NCBI RefSeq assembly: GCF_030269515.1
Contig: NZ_BSTM01000029.1
Span: 22,662 to 86,661 of the forward strand
DNA: 64,000 bases
Direction of reading: 5' to 3'
Source of the DNA: Actinomadura sp. NBRC 104412
Lineage (GTDB): Bacteria; Actinomycetota; Actinomycetes; Streptosporangiales; Streptosporangiaceae
Part shown: piece by piece, positions 24,930 to 33,397 of the stretch
How the letters are laid out: each line of letters starts with the position of its first letter
How positions within the stretch are numbered: position 1 is the stretch's first letter
Program-made: the position numbers and the translations under genes
Notes under the pieces: generated by a model
What the model saw: only the letters and a program-made list of their open reading frames with translations
Database searches by the model: none
What the model was told of the DNA's origin: nothing

Positions 24930-25940
24930 TCACGCCACGTCCAGCCTCGCCCGGTGGGACGCCCATTCCAGCGAATGACGGATGGCGTCCTCGATCGTGT
25001 ATTCGGGCTTCCAGCCGAGCACCCGCAGGGCCTTGGCCGGGTTCACGTACGCGCCCACCACGTCGCCGGGACGGGCCGGCGCCTCACGGACCTGGAAGTC
25101 CTCGCCGACCACGCCGCGGAACGCCTCGACCAGCTCCCGTACGGTGGTGCCGCCGCCGGTGCCAAGGTTGATCACCTCGTAGCCGGAGCGGCGGTCGTCG
25201 CGACCGGGCGGGACGATGGCGTCGAAGCGGTCCACGGCCAGGCAGAACGCGCGGGCGATGTCCCAGACGTGGATGTAGTCGCGGACCGCCGTGCCGTCGC
25301 GGGTGTCCCAGTCGACCCCGGTGATGGTGAAGGGCACGCCCAGCTCGTAGGACTCGATCATCTTGCCCAGCGCGTGCGTGGGCTTGCTGCTCTGGAGACC
25401 GGTGCGCATCCGCGGGTCGGCCCCGATCGGGTTGAGGTAGCGCAGCGAGATCACGCGCAGCCCGTAGGCGGCGCACAGGTCCTCCAGCAGCAGCTCCGCC
25501 ATCATCTTGGAGCGGGTGTAGGGGTTCTGCGGCTCCAGCGCGGACTCCTCGGTGACCGACAGGTCCGGCTCCGGGCGGTACATCCCCGCCGTCGAGGCGA
25601 AGATCATCCGGTCGCAGCCGTTGCGCAGCAGATGGCCGGCGAGATCGAGCGTGCGGGTGAGGTTGACCTGGTAGTACCGGTGCGGATCGGCCATCGAGTC
25701 GGGCACGACGATGAGCGCCGCGCAGTGCACGGTCGCGGCGATGTCCGGATGCGCGGCGAAGATCTCGTCGATCAGCTCGCCGTCGCCGATGTCCCCCCGG
25801 TAGAAGATCTTTCCGTCGGTGAATTCGGGCCGCCCGGTGACCAGGCTGTCGAGTACGACGGGGGTGGCCCCCCGTTCGGCGAAGGCGGACGCGATCGTGC
25901 TGCCGATGAAGCCCGCTCCCCCCGTTATCAGGACCTTCAT
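24930..25940 (-). CDS. galE: UDP-glucose 4-epimerase
   Basis: 336-residue extended short-chain dehydrogenase that interconverts UDP-glucose and UDP-galactose (or the N-acetyl forms). The NAD-binding GGAGFIG is at residues 7-13; the catalytic triad is Ser116/Thr117 with Tyr141 and Lys145 (YTRSK). The conserved YINxGTG-type region appears as VINLGTGGG. The ATG at 25940 follows GGGGAAG. It is divergent from the LuxR-type regulator heading the exopolysaccharide genes and probably supplies a nucleotide sugar to that locus. Confidence 0.9.
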   Translation of the reverse strand: MKVLITGGAGFIGSTIASAFAERGATPVVLDSLVTGRPEFTDGKIFYRGDIGDGELIDEIFAAHPDIAATVHCAALIVVPDSMADPHRYYQVNLTRTLDLAGHLLRNGCDRMIFASTAGMYRPEPDLSVTEESALEPQNPYTRSKMMAELLLEDLCAAYGLRVISLRYLNPIGADPRMRTGLQSSKPTHALGKMIESYELGVPFTITGVDWDTRDGTAVRDYIHVWDIARAFCLAVDRFDAIVPPGRDDRRSGYEVINLGTGGGTTVRELVEAFRGVVGEDFQVREAPARPGDVVGAYVNPAKALRVLGWKPEYTIEDAIRHSLEWASHRARLDVA

Positions 25941-26175
25941 GACGCTTCCCCTGAACGCATGGCGCCCCCTCGGTCGGTGGGCACGAATCGGTACGGACAG
26001 GATCAGCAGCCGCCCGCGGGCGGTCAACGGCACGGCCGCCGCCTGACCGGCTCCGGACTGCCGTGAACTCCGGGACGGTGGCGTGCGTCCGCGCACGGTT
26101 CTTCTCCCGTGCGGCGCGGGCCCGGCCGACCTGCGCCGTCCGCACGGATCCCGACGGGGCGATTACGCACCGTTG

Positions 26176-26216
26176 ACCGCATGCGGTAGGCATGTCCAGA
26201 ACAGCTGTCATGTCCA
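26176..26216. promoter_or_regulatory. Palindrome and direct repeats upstream of regulator
   Basis: A perfect 12-bp palindrome ACCGCATGCGGT (26176-26187) is followed by two copies of CATGTCCA (26191-26198 and 26209-26216) at 18-base spacing, in the 336-base divergent region between galE and the LuxR-type regulator. This could be an operator. The rest of 25941-26276 shows a possible minus-strand TTGACC/GATCCT promoter for galE near 26005-26027 and nothing else recognisable. Confidence 0.4.
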
Positions 26217-26276
26217 AAAGTGGAACTACAGCGTTTGCGGGTTCCGCCGCGGCGCGGCGCCCGCCATGGTCGAGGG

Positions 26277-26954
26277 ATGCGGTCACCCATCCGCGTCCTC
26301 ATCGTGGACGATCACGCCCTGTTCGCCGAGGCCCTGGCCGCCCGGCTGGGCCGCGAGCCCGATCTGGTGATCCTGCCGGTCGCCGAGGACAAGCGGCGAG
26401 CGCTCGCGCTGACCGCCACCGAGCGGCCCCATGTCGTGGTGCTGGACATGATGCTGGCCGGCGAGAACGGGCTGGACGTCCTGGACGCCCTCCGGAACCG
26501 ACACGCGGACGTGCGGGTGGTGGTCCTGTCGGCGATGAGCGAGGTCGAGGCGATCGTCGCGGCGCTGCGCCGCGGGGCGGTCGGCTGGCTGTCGAAGACC
26601 GAGAGCGCGGACCTGGTGGCGCGCGTGATCCGGAGCGCGGCCCGGCGCGGCGGGTGGATCCCGCCCGACATCATGGGCGACGTCCTGCGCAGGCTCCTGG
26701 ACGAGACGCCGGAGGCCGACGCCGCCGCCAAGCCGCTGGCGGAGCTGACGCCGCGCGAGCGCGAGGTGCTCCAGTGCATGGTGGACGGCCTGAACCGCGC
26801 CGAGATCGCCGAACGGCTCGGGCTGTCGGCCAACACCGTGCGCACCCACACCCAGAACCTGCTGGCCAAGCTGGACCTGCATTCGGCCCTCGAAGCCATC
26901 ACCCTGGCGATGCGCGCGGGGATGAAGCCCTCTCCCCCGCCTGAGGCCCCCTGA
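26277..26954 (+). CDS. NarL/LuxR-type response regulator
   Basis: 225-residue two-domain regulator: receiver domain (residues 4-120, phospho-acceptor Asp57 in VVVLDMMLA, Lys in GWLSKTES) and C-terminal LuxR-type HTH (LTPREREVLQCMVDGL then TVRTHTQNLLAKL). No sensor kinase is adjacent, so it is an orphan. Its position at the head of the exopolysaccharide genes and next to a palindrome suggests control of that locus (inference). The ATG at 26277 follows GAGG. Confidence 0.9.
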   Translation: MRSPIRVLIVDDHALFAEALAARLGREPDLVILPVAEDKRRALALTATERPHVVVLDMMLAGENGLDVLDALRNRHADVRVVVLSAMSEVEAIVAALRRGAVGWLSKTESADLVARVIRSAARRGGWIPPDIMGDVLRRLLDETPEADAAAKPLAELTPREREVLQCMVDGLNRAEIAERLGLSANTVRTHTQNLLAKLDLHSALEAITLAMRAGMKPSPPPEAP

Positions 26955-27069
26955 CCCGCTGGGGACAGACCCAGCAAACGGCGCATCCGGGCTCGTCCCG
27001 ATTGGCGATTCGATCTTCGCACGGCGTTCCTACGCTCGCCCTACCGACGCCGCCGGAGGGAAGTTTCGC

Positions 27070-28479
27070 GTGGAGATCGACGAAGTCGCCGCCCGGGTCG
27101 TGCGCAGCTACTGGGCGCTGTTGCTGGCCATGACCGTCCTGCCGGTGCTGCTGGTGGCGCTGATCACGAGCGGGCAGGAGCCGCCGCACGCGGCCACGTC
27201 CAGAATCCAGGCCAGCAGCCGGGCCACCGACGCGGCCGTGGGGGACGCGGGCGTCAGCATCGTGGTGAGCCAGGTGAAGGCGTTCGCCACGAACCGGAAC
27301 CTGATGGACCGGGTGCTGCGCCAGCAGGGCGTGCGGCGCGACCCGGTGAAGCTGGCCAAGAACATCTCGGTGGCCGGGCTGGGCACCTCCACGGTGGTCG
27401 AGCTGACGATCAAGGACTCGGATCCGGCGGTGGCGCGGCGGCTGACCGACGCGATCGGCGCCGCGGTGGTCGCGGAGATCAACCAGTCCAACCAGGGCGC
27501 GATCAAGGAGCAGCTGGCCACGATCGAGCGGCGGATCAGGGCCCTGCAGAAGGAGCTGGGGCCGCTGTCGCGGCGCGCCGGGGCGGTGCCGGTGCCCGAC
27601 ATCGGCGCGGCCAACGAGCGGGAGCGGGTCGCGGCGGAGCTGAGCGACCTGCGCACCAGCCGCACCGAGCTGCGCACGCAGCTCGCCACGTCGGGGACGG
27701 CGGCGGTCGTGCAGCCCGCGGTGATGGCGCCGCGCACGAACCCGGCGCAGATGATGATGATCGTCGCGGCGCTGGTCGGGCTGATCGCGGGGATCCTGAT
27801 CGCGGTCGTGATCGAGATGTTCCGGCCCACCGTGCCGGGGCAGGCGCGGGTCGCGCGCAGGCTGGGCGTGCCGCTGCTCGGCTGGGCGGACGGGCGCGAC
27901 GTCGACCTGCCCGACCTGGGACGGCGGATCCGGCTCGCCGCCAAGCGCGAGGGCCTGAACCGGGTCGCCCTGGTCGGCGCCGGCGGGCCGCTGCCCGCCG
28001 AGCTGATGTCGCGGATCGCGGCGGCCGTGTACGGCGACGACACCAAGGTCGTCACGGCCGCGCCCGAGACCGGCAAGGCGCGCAAGGGCGCGAACAGCCA
28101 CACCCCGTCGCTCAAGAAGCGCGCCGGCGCGGTCGTGCGCGCGGGCTCCGGCGCTATCGGGAAGGGCACCGGCGGCGGCGCCGGAACCGCCGTGATCCCG
28201 AAGAAGGCGGGCGAGGTGGAGGCGCCCGCGACGGGCGAGGTCGCCTCGCCGGCGCCGCACACCCCGGTGCCTCCCAAGCCGCCGGTCACCGGCCGGCCGG
28301 TGTGCCGCGTGCACGCCTTCGAGGACATCGATCCCGGTTCCGACGAGACCGCCGGCGTGGTCGCCGTGGCCGGTCCCGTCACCGCGGCGTCGGGCCTGGA
28401 CTCGGTCCGCGACCTGGTCACCGCGGCCGGCTGGCCGCTGCTCGGAGTCGTCGCCACCACCCGGAAGATCAAGAGGTAG
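27070..28479 (+). CDS. Wzz-like chain-length protein with degenerate BY-kinase-like tail
   Basis: 469-residue polysaccharide co-polymerase. Transmembrane helices at about residues 14-36 and 235-258 bracket a periplasmic coiled region (AINQSNQGAIKEQLATIERR), the Wzz topology. The cytosolic part keeps traces of a tyrosine-kinase (BY-kinase) domain: VALVGAGGPLPAELM stands where the P-loop VTSxxPGEGKST should be (about 297-315), and the end VVAVAGPVTAAS..GWPLLGVVATT matches the last strands of that fold. The Walker motifs are gone and a Lys/Pro/Ala-rich segment fills the middle. GTG start. It should set polymer length without autophosphorylation. Confidence 0.8.
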   Translation: MEIDEVAARVVRSYWALLLAMTVLPVLLVALITSGQEPPHAATSRIQASSRATDAAVGDAGVSIVVSQVKAFATNRNLMDRVLRQQGVRRDPVKLAKNISVAGLGTSTVVELTIKDSDPAVARRLTDAIGAAVVAEINQSNQGAIKEQLATIERRIRALQKELGPLSRRAGAVPVPDIGAANERERVAAELSDLRTSRTELRTQLATSGTAAVVQPAVMAPRTNPAQMMMIVAALVGLIAGILIAVVIEMFRPTVPGQARVARRLGVPLLGWADGRDVDLPDLGRRIRLAAKREGLNRVALVGAGGPLPAELMSRIAAAVYGDDTKVVTAAPETGKARKGANSHTPSLKKRAGAVVRAGSGAIGKGTGGGAGTAVIPKKAGEVEAPATGEVASPAPHTPVPPKPPVTGRPVCRVHAFEDIDPGSDETAGVVAVAGPVTAASGLDSVRDLVTAAGWPLLGVVATTRKIKR

Positions 28480-28481
28480 CC

Positions 28482-29639
28482 ATGGGTCACGAACAGACCA
28501 CCGTCCCGTTCACCGTGCCGTCCTTCGCGGACGACGTGTCCGACGCGGTGGTGAAGGTGCTGGACTCCGGGTGGGTGACCACCGGGCCGCAGACCGCGTC
28601 GTTCGAGCAGGACTTCGCCGACTACCTCGGCGCCGCGCACGTGGTCGCGGTCGCGTCCTGCACGACGGCACTGGAGCTGTGCCTGCGCGCGATGGACCTG
28701 CCGCCGGGTTCCGCGGTGCTGACGCCGAGCCTGACCTTCTGCGGCGCGATCAACGCGATCCTGCACGCGGGCCACCGCCCGGTGCTGGTGGACATCGACG
28801 AGGACACGCTGGTGCCGAGCCCGGCCACGGTCGCCGCCGCGGCGGAACGCGCCGGGCGCCCCGCCGCGATGGTCGTCCAGAACCAGGGCGGCTACCCGGT
28901 GGACGTGCCGGCGCTGACGGAGGCGGCGGGACTCGACTGGACCCGGGTGATCGAGGACGTGGCGCACGGCCCCGGCGCCGGACGGGACGGCGCGCACGCC
29001 GGGTCGTCCTCGTACGCGGCGTGCTTCAGCTTCTACGCGACCAAGAACCTGCCGATCGGCGAGGGCGGCGCGGTCGCCACCAGCGACCAGGACTTCGCCG
29101 ACCGGATCCGCGCCACCCGCCTGCACGGCATGAGCAAGGACTCCTGGCGCCGCTACCTGCCCGGCGGAAGCTGGCGGTACGACGTCAGGAACGTCGGCCT
29201 CAAGGCCAACATGACCGATATCCAGGCGGCCATCGGACGCGCCCAGCTCACCATGCTCCCGCGGTGGCAGCGGCGGCGGGCCGAACTGGTCGCCCGGTAC
29301 GACGAGGCGCTGGCGGGGCTGCCCGGCCTGGTGCTGCCGCAGCGGAACCTGGACGGCGTCCGGCACGCCTGGCACCTGTACCAGATCCGGGTGCCGGAGC
29401 GGGACGCGCTGATAGCCGAGCTGGAGGCCGCGGGCGTGGCCACGTCGGTGCACTTCATCCCGGCCAACCAGATGACGGCCTACCGGTCGGTCCTCGGCGA
29501 GGAGGAGTGCGGGTCGGTGCCGGTCACCGACCGGGTCGGTGAGGAGCTGCTGTCGCTGCCGCTGTATCCGGGCCTGTCCGCCGACGGCCAGGACCGCGTG
29601 ATCACCGCCCTGACCGAGGCGCTGCGGACGCGGGGATGA
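28482..29639 (+). CDS. DegT/DnrJ/EryC1-type nucleotide-sugar aminotransferase
   Basis: 385-residue PLP-dependent enzyme that transaminates keto-sugar nucleotides. Visible features: VASCTTALELCL (phosphate-binding Thr/Ser region), the PLP-contacting VIEDVAHGPGA (Asp159), and the Schiff-base Lys188 in FYATKNLPIGEGG, followed by the RLHGM segment. It begins two bases after the Wzz-like stop and its stop overlaps the next start by four bases. Together with the adjacent dehydratase-like protein it would provide an amino sugar for the exopolysaccharide. Confidence 0.9.
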   Translation: MGHEQTTVPFTVPSFADDVSDAVVKVLDSGWVTTGPQTASFEQDFADYLGAAHVVAVASCTTALELCLRAMDLPPGSAVLTPSLTFCGAINAILHAGHRPVLVDIDEDTLVPSPATVAAAAERAGRPAAMVVQNQGGYPVDVPALTEAAGLDWTRVIEDVAHGPGAGRDGAHAGSSSYAACFSFYATKNLPIGEGGAVATSDQDFADRIRATRLHGMSKDSWRRYLPGGSWRYDVRNVGLKANMTDIQAAIGRAQLTMLPRWQRRRAELVARYDEALAGLPGLVLPQRNLDGVRHAWHLYQIRVPERDALIAELEAAGVATSVHFIPANQMTAYRSVLGEEECGSVPVTDRVGEELLSLPLYPGLSADGQDRVITALTEALRTRG

Positions 29640-30823
29640 CCGTGCGCTGGCTCACCCGTCCCCGCGCGCGGCGTCCCGTCCCCCCGTCCGAACGTGAGGC
29701 GCCCGGCAGCGGCCCGCTGGAGCTGCTCATGGGACGGGACGAGGTGGCGGTGGCCGGCGCGCGGGTGCGGATGCTCGTGGCGGGGCGCCGGGTGCTGGTC
29801 ACCGGCGCCTGCGGGACGGTGGGCTCGGCGCTGTGCCGGCGGCTCGCGCGGCTCGGCCCGGCCGCGCTGTTCCTGATGGACCGGGACGCGGCGGGCCTGC
29901 GCGCCCTCGCGGACGAGCTGGGCGCCGGTACCGGCGAGGGCGCCGGTGTCGAGGAGGGGGTCGTGGCGGCCGAGGCCGATGTCCGCGACCGCGGCCGGAT
30001 CGGCGAGATCGTCGCCGCCGCCCGTCCCGACCTGGTGTTCCACACCGCGGGGCGGAACAAGCTGTGCCAGGTCGAGGACGACCCGTGCCAGGGCGTGGCC
30101 GCCAACGTGTTCGGCACCCGGCACATGGTGGACGCGGCGGTGCGGCACGGCGTGGAACGGCTCGTGCTGGTCTCGTCCGACAAGGCCGCCGACCCGACCT
30201 CGGTGTTCGGGGCGACGATGCGGCTGGGCGAGCTGCTGCTGCAGACGGCCACGCCGGGACCGACCCGGTTCGCGGCGGTGCGCGTCGGCAACGTGATCGG
30301 CGAGCCGGGCTCGCTGCTGTCCTCGCTGGCCAGCCGGATCGCCTCGGGCGAGGCGGTGACCCTCACCCACCCGCAGGTGACGCGGCACTTCATGACCGTG
30401 GCCGAGGCGGCGGGGCTGCTGCTGGAGGCGGCGGCGCTGACCGAGGAGGCCGAGACGTTCGTGCTGGACATGGGCAACCCGGTGCCGGTGATCGAGCTGG
30501 TGCAGCGGTACGCGGCGCAGCTACGGCTGCCGGAGGTGACGATCCGGTTCTGCGGCCTGGGGCCCGGCGAGAAGCTGGCCGAGAAGGCGTTCGCCGACTC
30601 CGAGCGGCGGATCCGCACGGCCCACCCCAAGGTCTGGGGCACCCGCCCGGCGCCGCCGCCCGCCGGGCTGCCGCTCCTGCTGGACGCCCTGGAGCGGGCC
30701 GCGGCGCGCGGCGACGAGGACGAGGTACGGCTGGTGCTGCGCCGGCTGCTGCCCGAGTACCGGCCGCCGCGCCGGTCCCGGCCGCCCGGAGAGCCGGCGC
30801 CCGCCCGCTCGGTGACGCTGTGA
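29636..30823 (+). CDS. FlaA1/CapD-like SDR lacking catalytic Met/Tyr and Lys
   Basis: 395-residue member of the polysaccharide-biosynthesis SDR family (UDP-HexNAc 4,6-dehydratase-like), without the usual N-terminal membrane region. The cofactor motif TGACGTVGS is kept. The conserved block (S-T-D-K-A-x-x-P-T-N-V-M-G-A-T-K) reads SSDKAADPTSVFGATM: the catalytic Met/Tyr position is Phe191 and the catalytic Lys position is Met195. The usual HAAAxKHVPL is HTAGRNKLCQ. It may bind a nucleotide sugar but is unlikely to be a normal dehydratase. GTG/ATG-overlap (ATGA) couples it to the aminotransferase. Confidence 0.8.
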   Translation: MTVRWLTRPRARRPVPPSEREAPGSGPLELLMGRDEVAVAGARVRMLVAGRRVLVTGACGTVGSALCRRLARLGPAALFLMDRDAAGLRALADELGAGTGEGAGVEEGVVAAEADVRDRGRIGEIVAAARPDLVFHTAGRNKLCQVEDDPCQGVAANVFGTRHMVDAAVRHGVERLVLVSSDKAADPTSVFGATMRLGELLLQTATPGPTRFAAVRVGNVIGEPGSLLSSLASRIASGEAVTLTHPQVTRHFMTVAEAAGLLLEAAALTEEAETFVLDMGNPVPVIELVQRYAAQLRLPEVTIRFCGLGPGEKLAEKAFADSERRIRTAHPKVWGTRPAPPPAGLPLLLDALERAAARGDEDEVRLVLRRLLPEYRPPRRSRPPGEPAPARSVTL

Positions 30824-30830
30824 GGTGCAC

Positions 30831-32051
30831 GTGAGGACAAGCCGCAAGCTCAGGGTGGCCACCGTGATCACCCGTTTCAACGGCGGCGCCGGCCAGGTGG
30901 CGCTCAACGGGGCGCTGGCCCTCGACCCGTCCTGCTACGAGCGGGCCGTGATCACCGGCGGGGTCGGGATCGACAGCAAGGCCGCGTCCACCGGCGTGGA
31001 GGTGCGGTACGGGGAGGACGCGGTCGCCAACGCCGCCGCCGGGGACCTCACCCCGCGCGCCCACCGCGCCGGGATGGAGATCGTGCAGGTCGGGCCGCTG
31101 GTGCCGCAGATCTCGCCGCGCGACGACCGGGCGGCGCTGCGCACGCTGACGCGGGTGCTGGCCGACGGCCGGTACGACGTCGTCCACACGCACAGCGCCA
31201 AGGGCGGGGTGATCGGGCGGATCGCGGCGGCGCGTGCGGGCGTGCCGCGGATCGTGCACACCTGGCACGGGTTCCCGTTCAACGAGTTCCAGTCGTGGCT
31301 GCGGCGCTACACCTATATAAGACTGGAGAAGGCAGCGGCCAAGCACACCGACGCGTTCCTGGCGATCGGGTCGGAGACGGTGACGACCGCGCTGCGCCTG
31401 GGACTGACCACGCCCGAACGCGTCCGGCTGTCGTGGCCCGCGGTGGACGTGGACGCCTACGCGGCGGCGCCGGGGTCCCGCGCGCAGGCCCGGCGGCGGC
31501 TCGACCTGCCGCTCGGGGTGAAGGTGGTCGGGTCGGTCGGGCGGCTGACGTTCCAGAAGGGCCCGGAGATCTTCGCGCGGGCGATCGCGCGGCTCCCGGA
31601 CGACGTGTTCGGGCTGTGGGTCGGCGGCGGCCCCATGGCGGGCGAGCTGGAGAAGCTGACCGAAAGGCTGGGCATCCAGGACCGGATGCGGTGGCTGGGC
31701 CACCGCGACGACGTGGCCGACGTGATGCCGGCGTTCGACGTGATGGCGATGGCCAGCCGGTGGGAGGGCCTGCCGTGCGTGCTGGTCGAGGCCATCGGCG
31801 CGGGGATCCCGCTGGTCGCGACCGCCGTCCCGTCCAACCAGGACCTGGTGCTGGCGGGCGAGACCGGGCTGCTGGTCCGCCCGGAGGACCCGGAGGGGAT
31901 GGCCGGCGCGATCACGCATCTGCTCGACGATCCGGCCGCCGCCTCCCGCATGGCCGAACGCGCCCGTGAACGGGTCGGCGACTGGTTCTCGCCCGAGTAC
32001 CTGGGCGCCGTTCTGGACGAGACCTACCGGGGGAGTTCCCAGCGGCCATGA
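30831..32051 (+). CDS. Glycosyltransferase family 4
   Basis: 406-residue GT-B enzyme that adds a sugar to the lipid-linked exopolysaccharide repeat unit. N-terminal Rossmann domain with Gly-rich TRFNGGAGQVA and the THSAKGGVIGR segment; C-terminal donor-binding domain with GSVGRLTFQKGPE and the EX7E motif in EGLPCVLVEAI. GTG at 30831 follows AGGTG; a second in-frame GTG lies two codons earlier. It overlaps the next gene by four bases. Sugar donor unknown. Confidence 0.88.
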   Translation: MRTSRKLRVATVITRFNGGAGQVALNGALALDPSCYERAVITGGVGIDSKAASTGVEVRYGEDAVANAAAGDLTPRAHRAGMEIVQVGPLVPQISPRDDRAALRTLTRVLADGRYDVVHTHSAKGGVIGRIAAARAGVPRIVHTWHGFPFNEFQSWLRRYTYIRLEKAAAKHTDAFLAIGSETVTTALRLGLTTPERVRLSWPAVDVDAYAAAPGSRAQARRRLDLPLGVKVVGSVGRLTFQKGPEIFARAIARLPDDVFGLWVGGGPMAGELEKLTERLGIQDRMRWLGHRDDVADVMPAFDVMAMASRWEGLPCVLVEAIGAGIPLVATAVPSNQDLVLAGETGLLVRPEDPEGMAGAITHLLDDPAAASRMAERARERVGDWFSPEYLGAVLDETYRGSSQRP

Positions 32052-33397
32052 CGGTGACCACGGTCGAGCGGCCGGCTCCGAAGCCCGCGCCCGCGGATGA
32101 GCGAGAGCCCCGCGCGGAGCGGGGGCGGGGCCTCGTGGGCGCGGTCCTGGTGGTCGGCATCGCGTCGCTGCCGATGCTGATGCCGTTCGGGCTGCCGCCG
32201 GGTCCGGGCAACACCGGCCTGCCGGACGTGCTGCTGATCGTGGTGACGGTGACGGCGGTGCTGTGGGCCGCGACGCACCGGCACCCCATCAGGTGGCCGT
32301 TCCTGATCCCGACGCTGCTGACCATCATCGCCGGCGGCATCGCCGCGATCATTAACGACGCCGGTCAGCTCACGCTGGTCAAGGACCTGTTCGTGCTGCT
32401 GTGGGGCGTCAGCCTCGCCAACCTCGCACGCGACCCCCGGCTGCTGCGGCCGGCGATCCGCTCCTGGGTGCTGATCGGCACCTTGTACGCCCTGATCATG
32501 ATCACGGGCTTTGTGATCGGCAACGACACGCTGTCCGGCAAGCAGGTGGACGGCGAGCGCGCCATGTTCACCTTCGGCGACGCCAACTACGCCTCCAACT
32601 GGTTCATCTGCGTGTTCTTCATCGCCCGCGCCGCGAACTATCCGGACACCGCGTGGCGGCGCTGGGGGGTGTGCGGGATCCTGCTGGTCGCCGAGCTGCT
32701 GACCGGCTCCAACGGCGGCGCTCTGGCGCTGGGCATCGCGATCGTGGCCGGGCACGTCTTCCGGCTCTTCCGCGAGGGCAGGGCGCACCGGGCGGTCGCG
32801 GTGATGTCGCTGGCCGCGCTCGCCGGCGGCGGCGGGATCGCGGTGGTCACCCTGGTCGACATCCAGCCGCTGCTGGACCGGGCCAGCGCCGCGTCCCCCA
32901 TCCTGCGCGACTCGATCGGGCGGACGACCGGGGAGAGCACCGAGTCCCGCAGCACGGTGTTCGCCACCACGATCCGGATGATGGAGGAGCAGCCCCACCC
33001 CTGGGGCATCGGCCCCGGCCACACCGAGGCCGCGATGTTCGAGAACCAGGAGACCTACGTCCGCGAGGCGCACAACGACTACATCGCGGCGGTGCTGGAA
33101 CGCGGCGTCCTCGGCGGGTTCGCGCTGATCGTGCTGGTGTTCGTGCTGCTGCTCAAGTGCGTGCGCATAGCGCGCCGGAACGCGCTCACCCCCACGTACG
33201 CGCGGGAGGTGCCGAGACCGGAGCTGTTCGGCGCGCTGGTACTGGTGTTCCTGGTGTCGGGCCTGTTCTACGAGACCCTCCACTACCGCCACGGCTGGGC
33301 GATGTTCGGCCTGATCGCGGCGCTGGATCTTTTCGGACGACCGGCGGAGGGCGGTCCCCGCGAAGGCGCGCCGGTGGGAGGCGGTTCCGTTGACTGA
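32048..33397 (+). CDS. O-antigen ligase/polymerase-like (Wzy) membrane protein
   Basis: 449-residue protein with about ten to eleven transmembrane helices and a large extracytoplasmic loop (about residues 270-345) containing ESRSTVF, PHPWGIGPGHTE and YVREAHNDYIAAVLERG, the latter typical of the O-antigen ligase/Wzy superfamily (H-x-x-Y-x-x-x-L-x-E-x-G). It would polymerise repeat units on the outer membrane face. ATGA overlaps on both sides tie it to the glycosyltransferase and flippase genes. Confidence 0.88.
   Translation: MTVTTVERPAPKPAPADEREPRAERGRGLVGAVLVVGIASLPMLMPFGLPPGPGNTGLPDVLLIVVTVTAVLWAATHRHPIRWPFLIPTLLTIIAGGIAAIINDAGQLTLVKDLFVLLWGVSLANLARDPRLLRPAIRSWVLIGTLYALIMITGFVIGNDTLSGKQVDGERAMFTFGDANYASNWFICVFFIARAANYPDTAWRRWGVCGILLVAELLTGSNGGALALGIAIVAGHVFRLFREGRAHRAVAVMSLAALAGGGGIAVVTLVDIQPLLDRASAASPILRDSIGRTTGESTESRSTVFATTIRMMEEQPHPWGIGPGHTEAAMFENQETYVREAHNDYIAAVLERGVLGGFALIVLVFVLLLKCVRIARRNALTPTYAREVPRPELFGALVLVFLVSGLFYETLHYRHGWAMFGLIAALDLFGRPAEGGPREGAPVGGGSVD

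Noticed and set aside
26958..26975. Terminator between the orphan regulator and the Wzz-like gene
   Set aside because: GCTGGG/CCCAGC gives only a 6-bp stem with no other support, so it is too weak to list.
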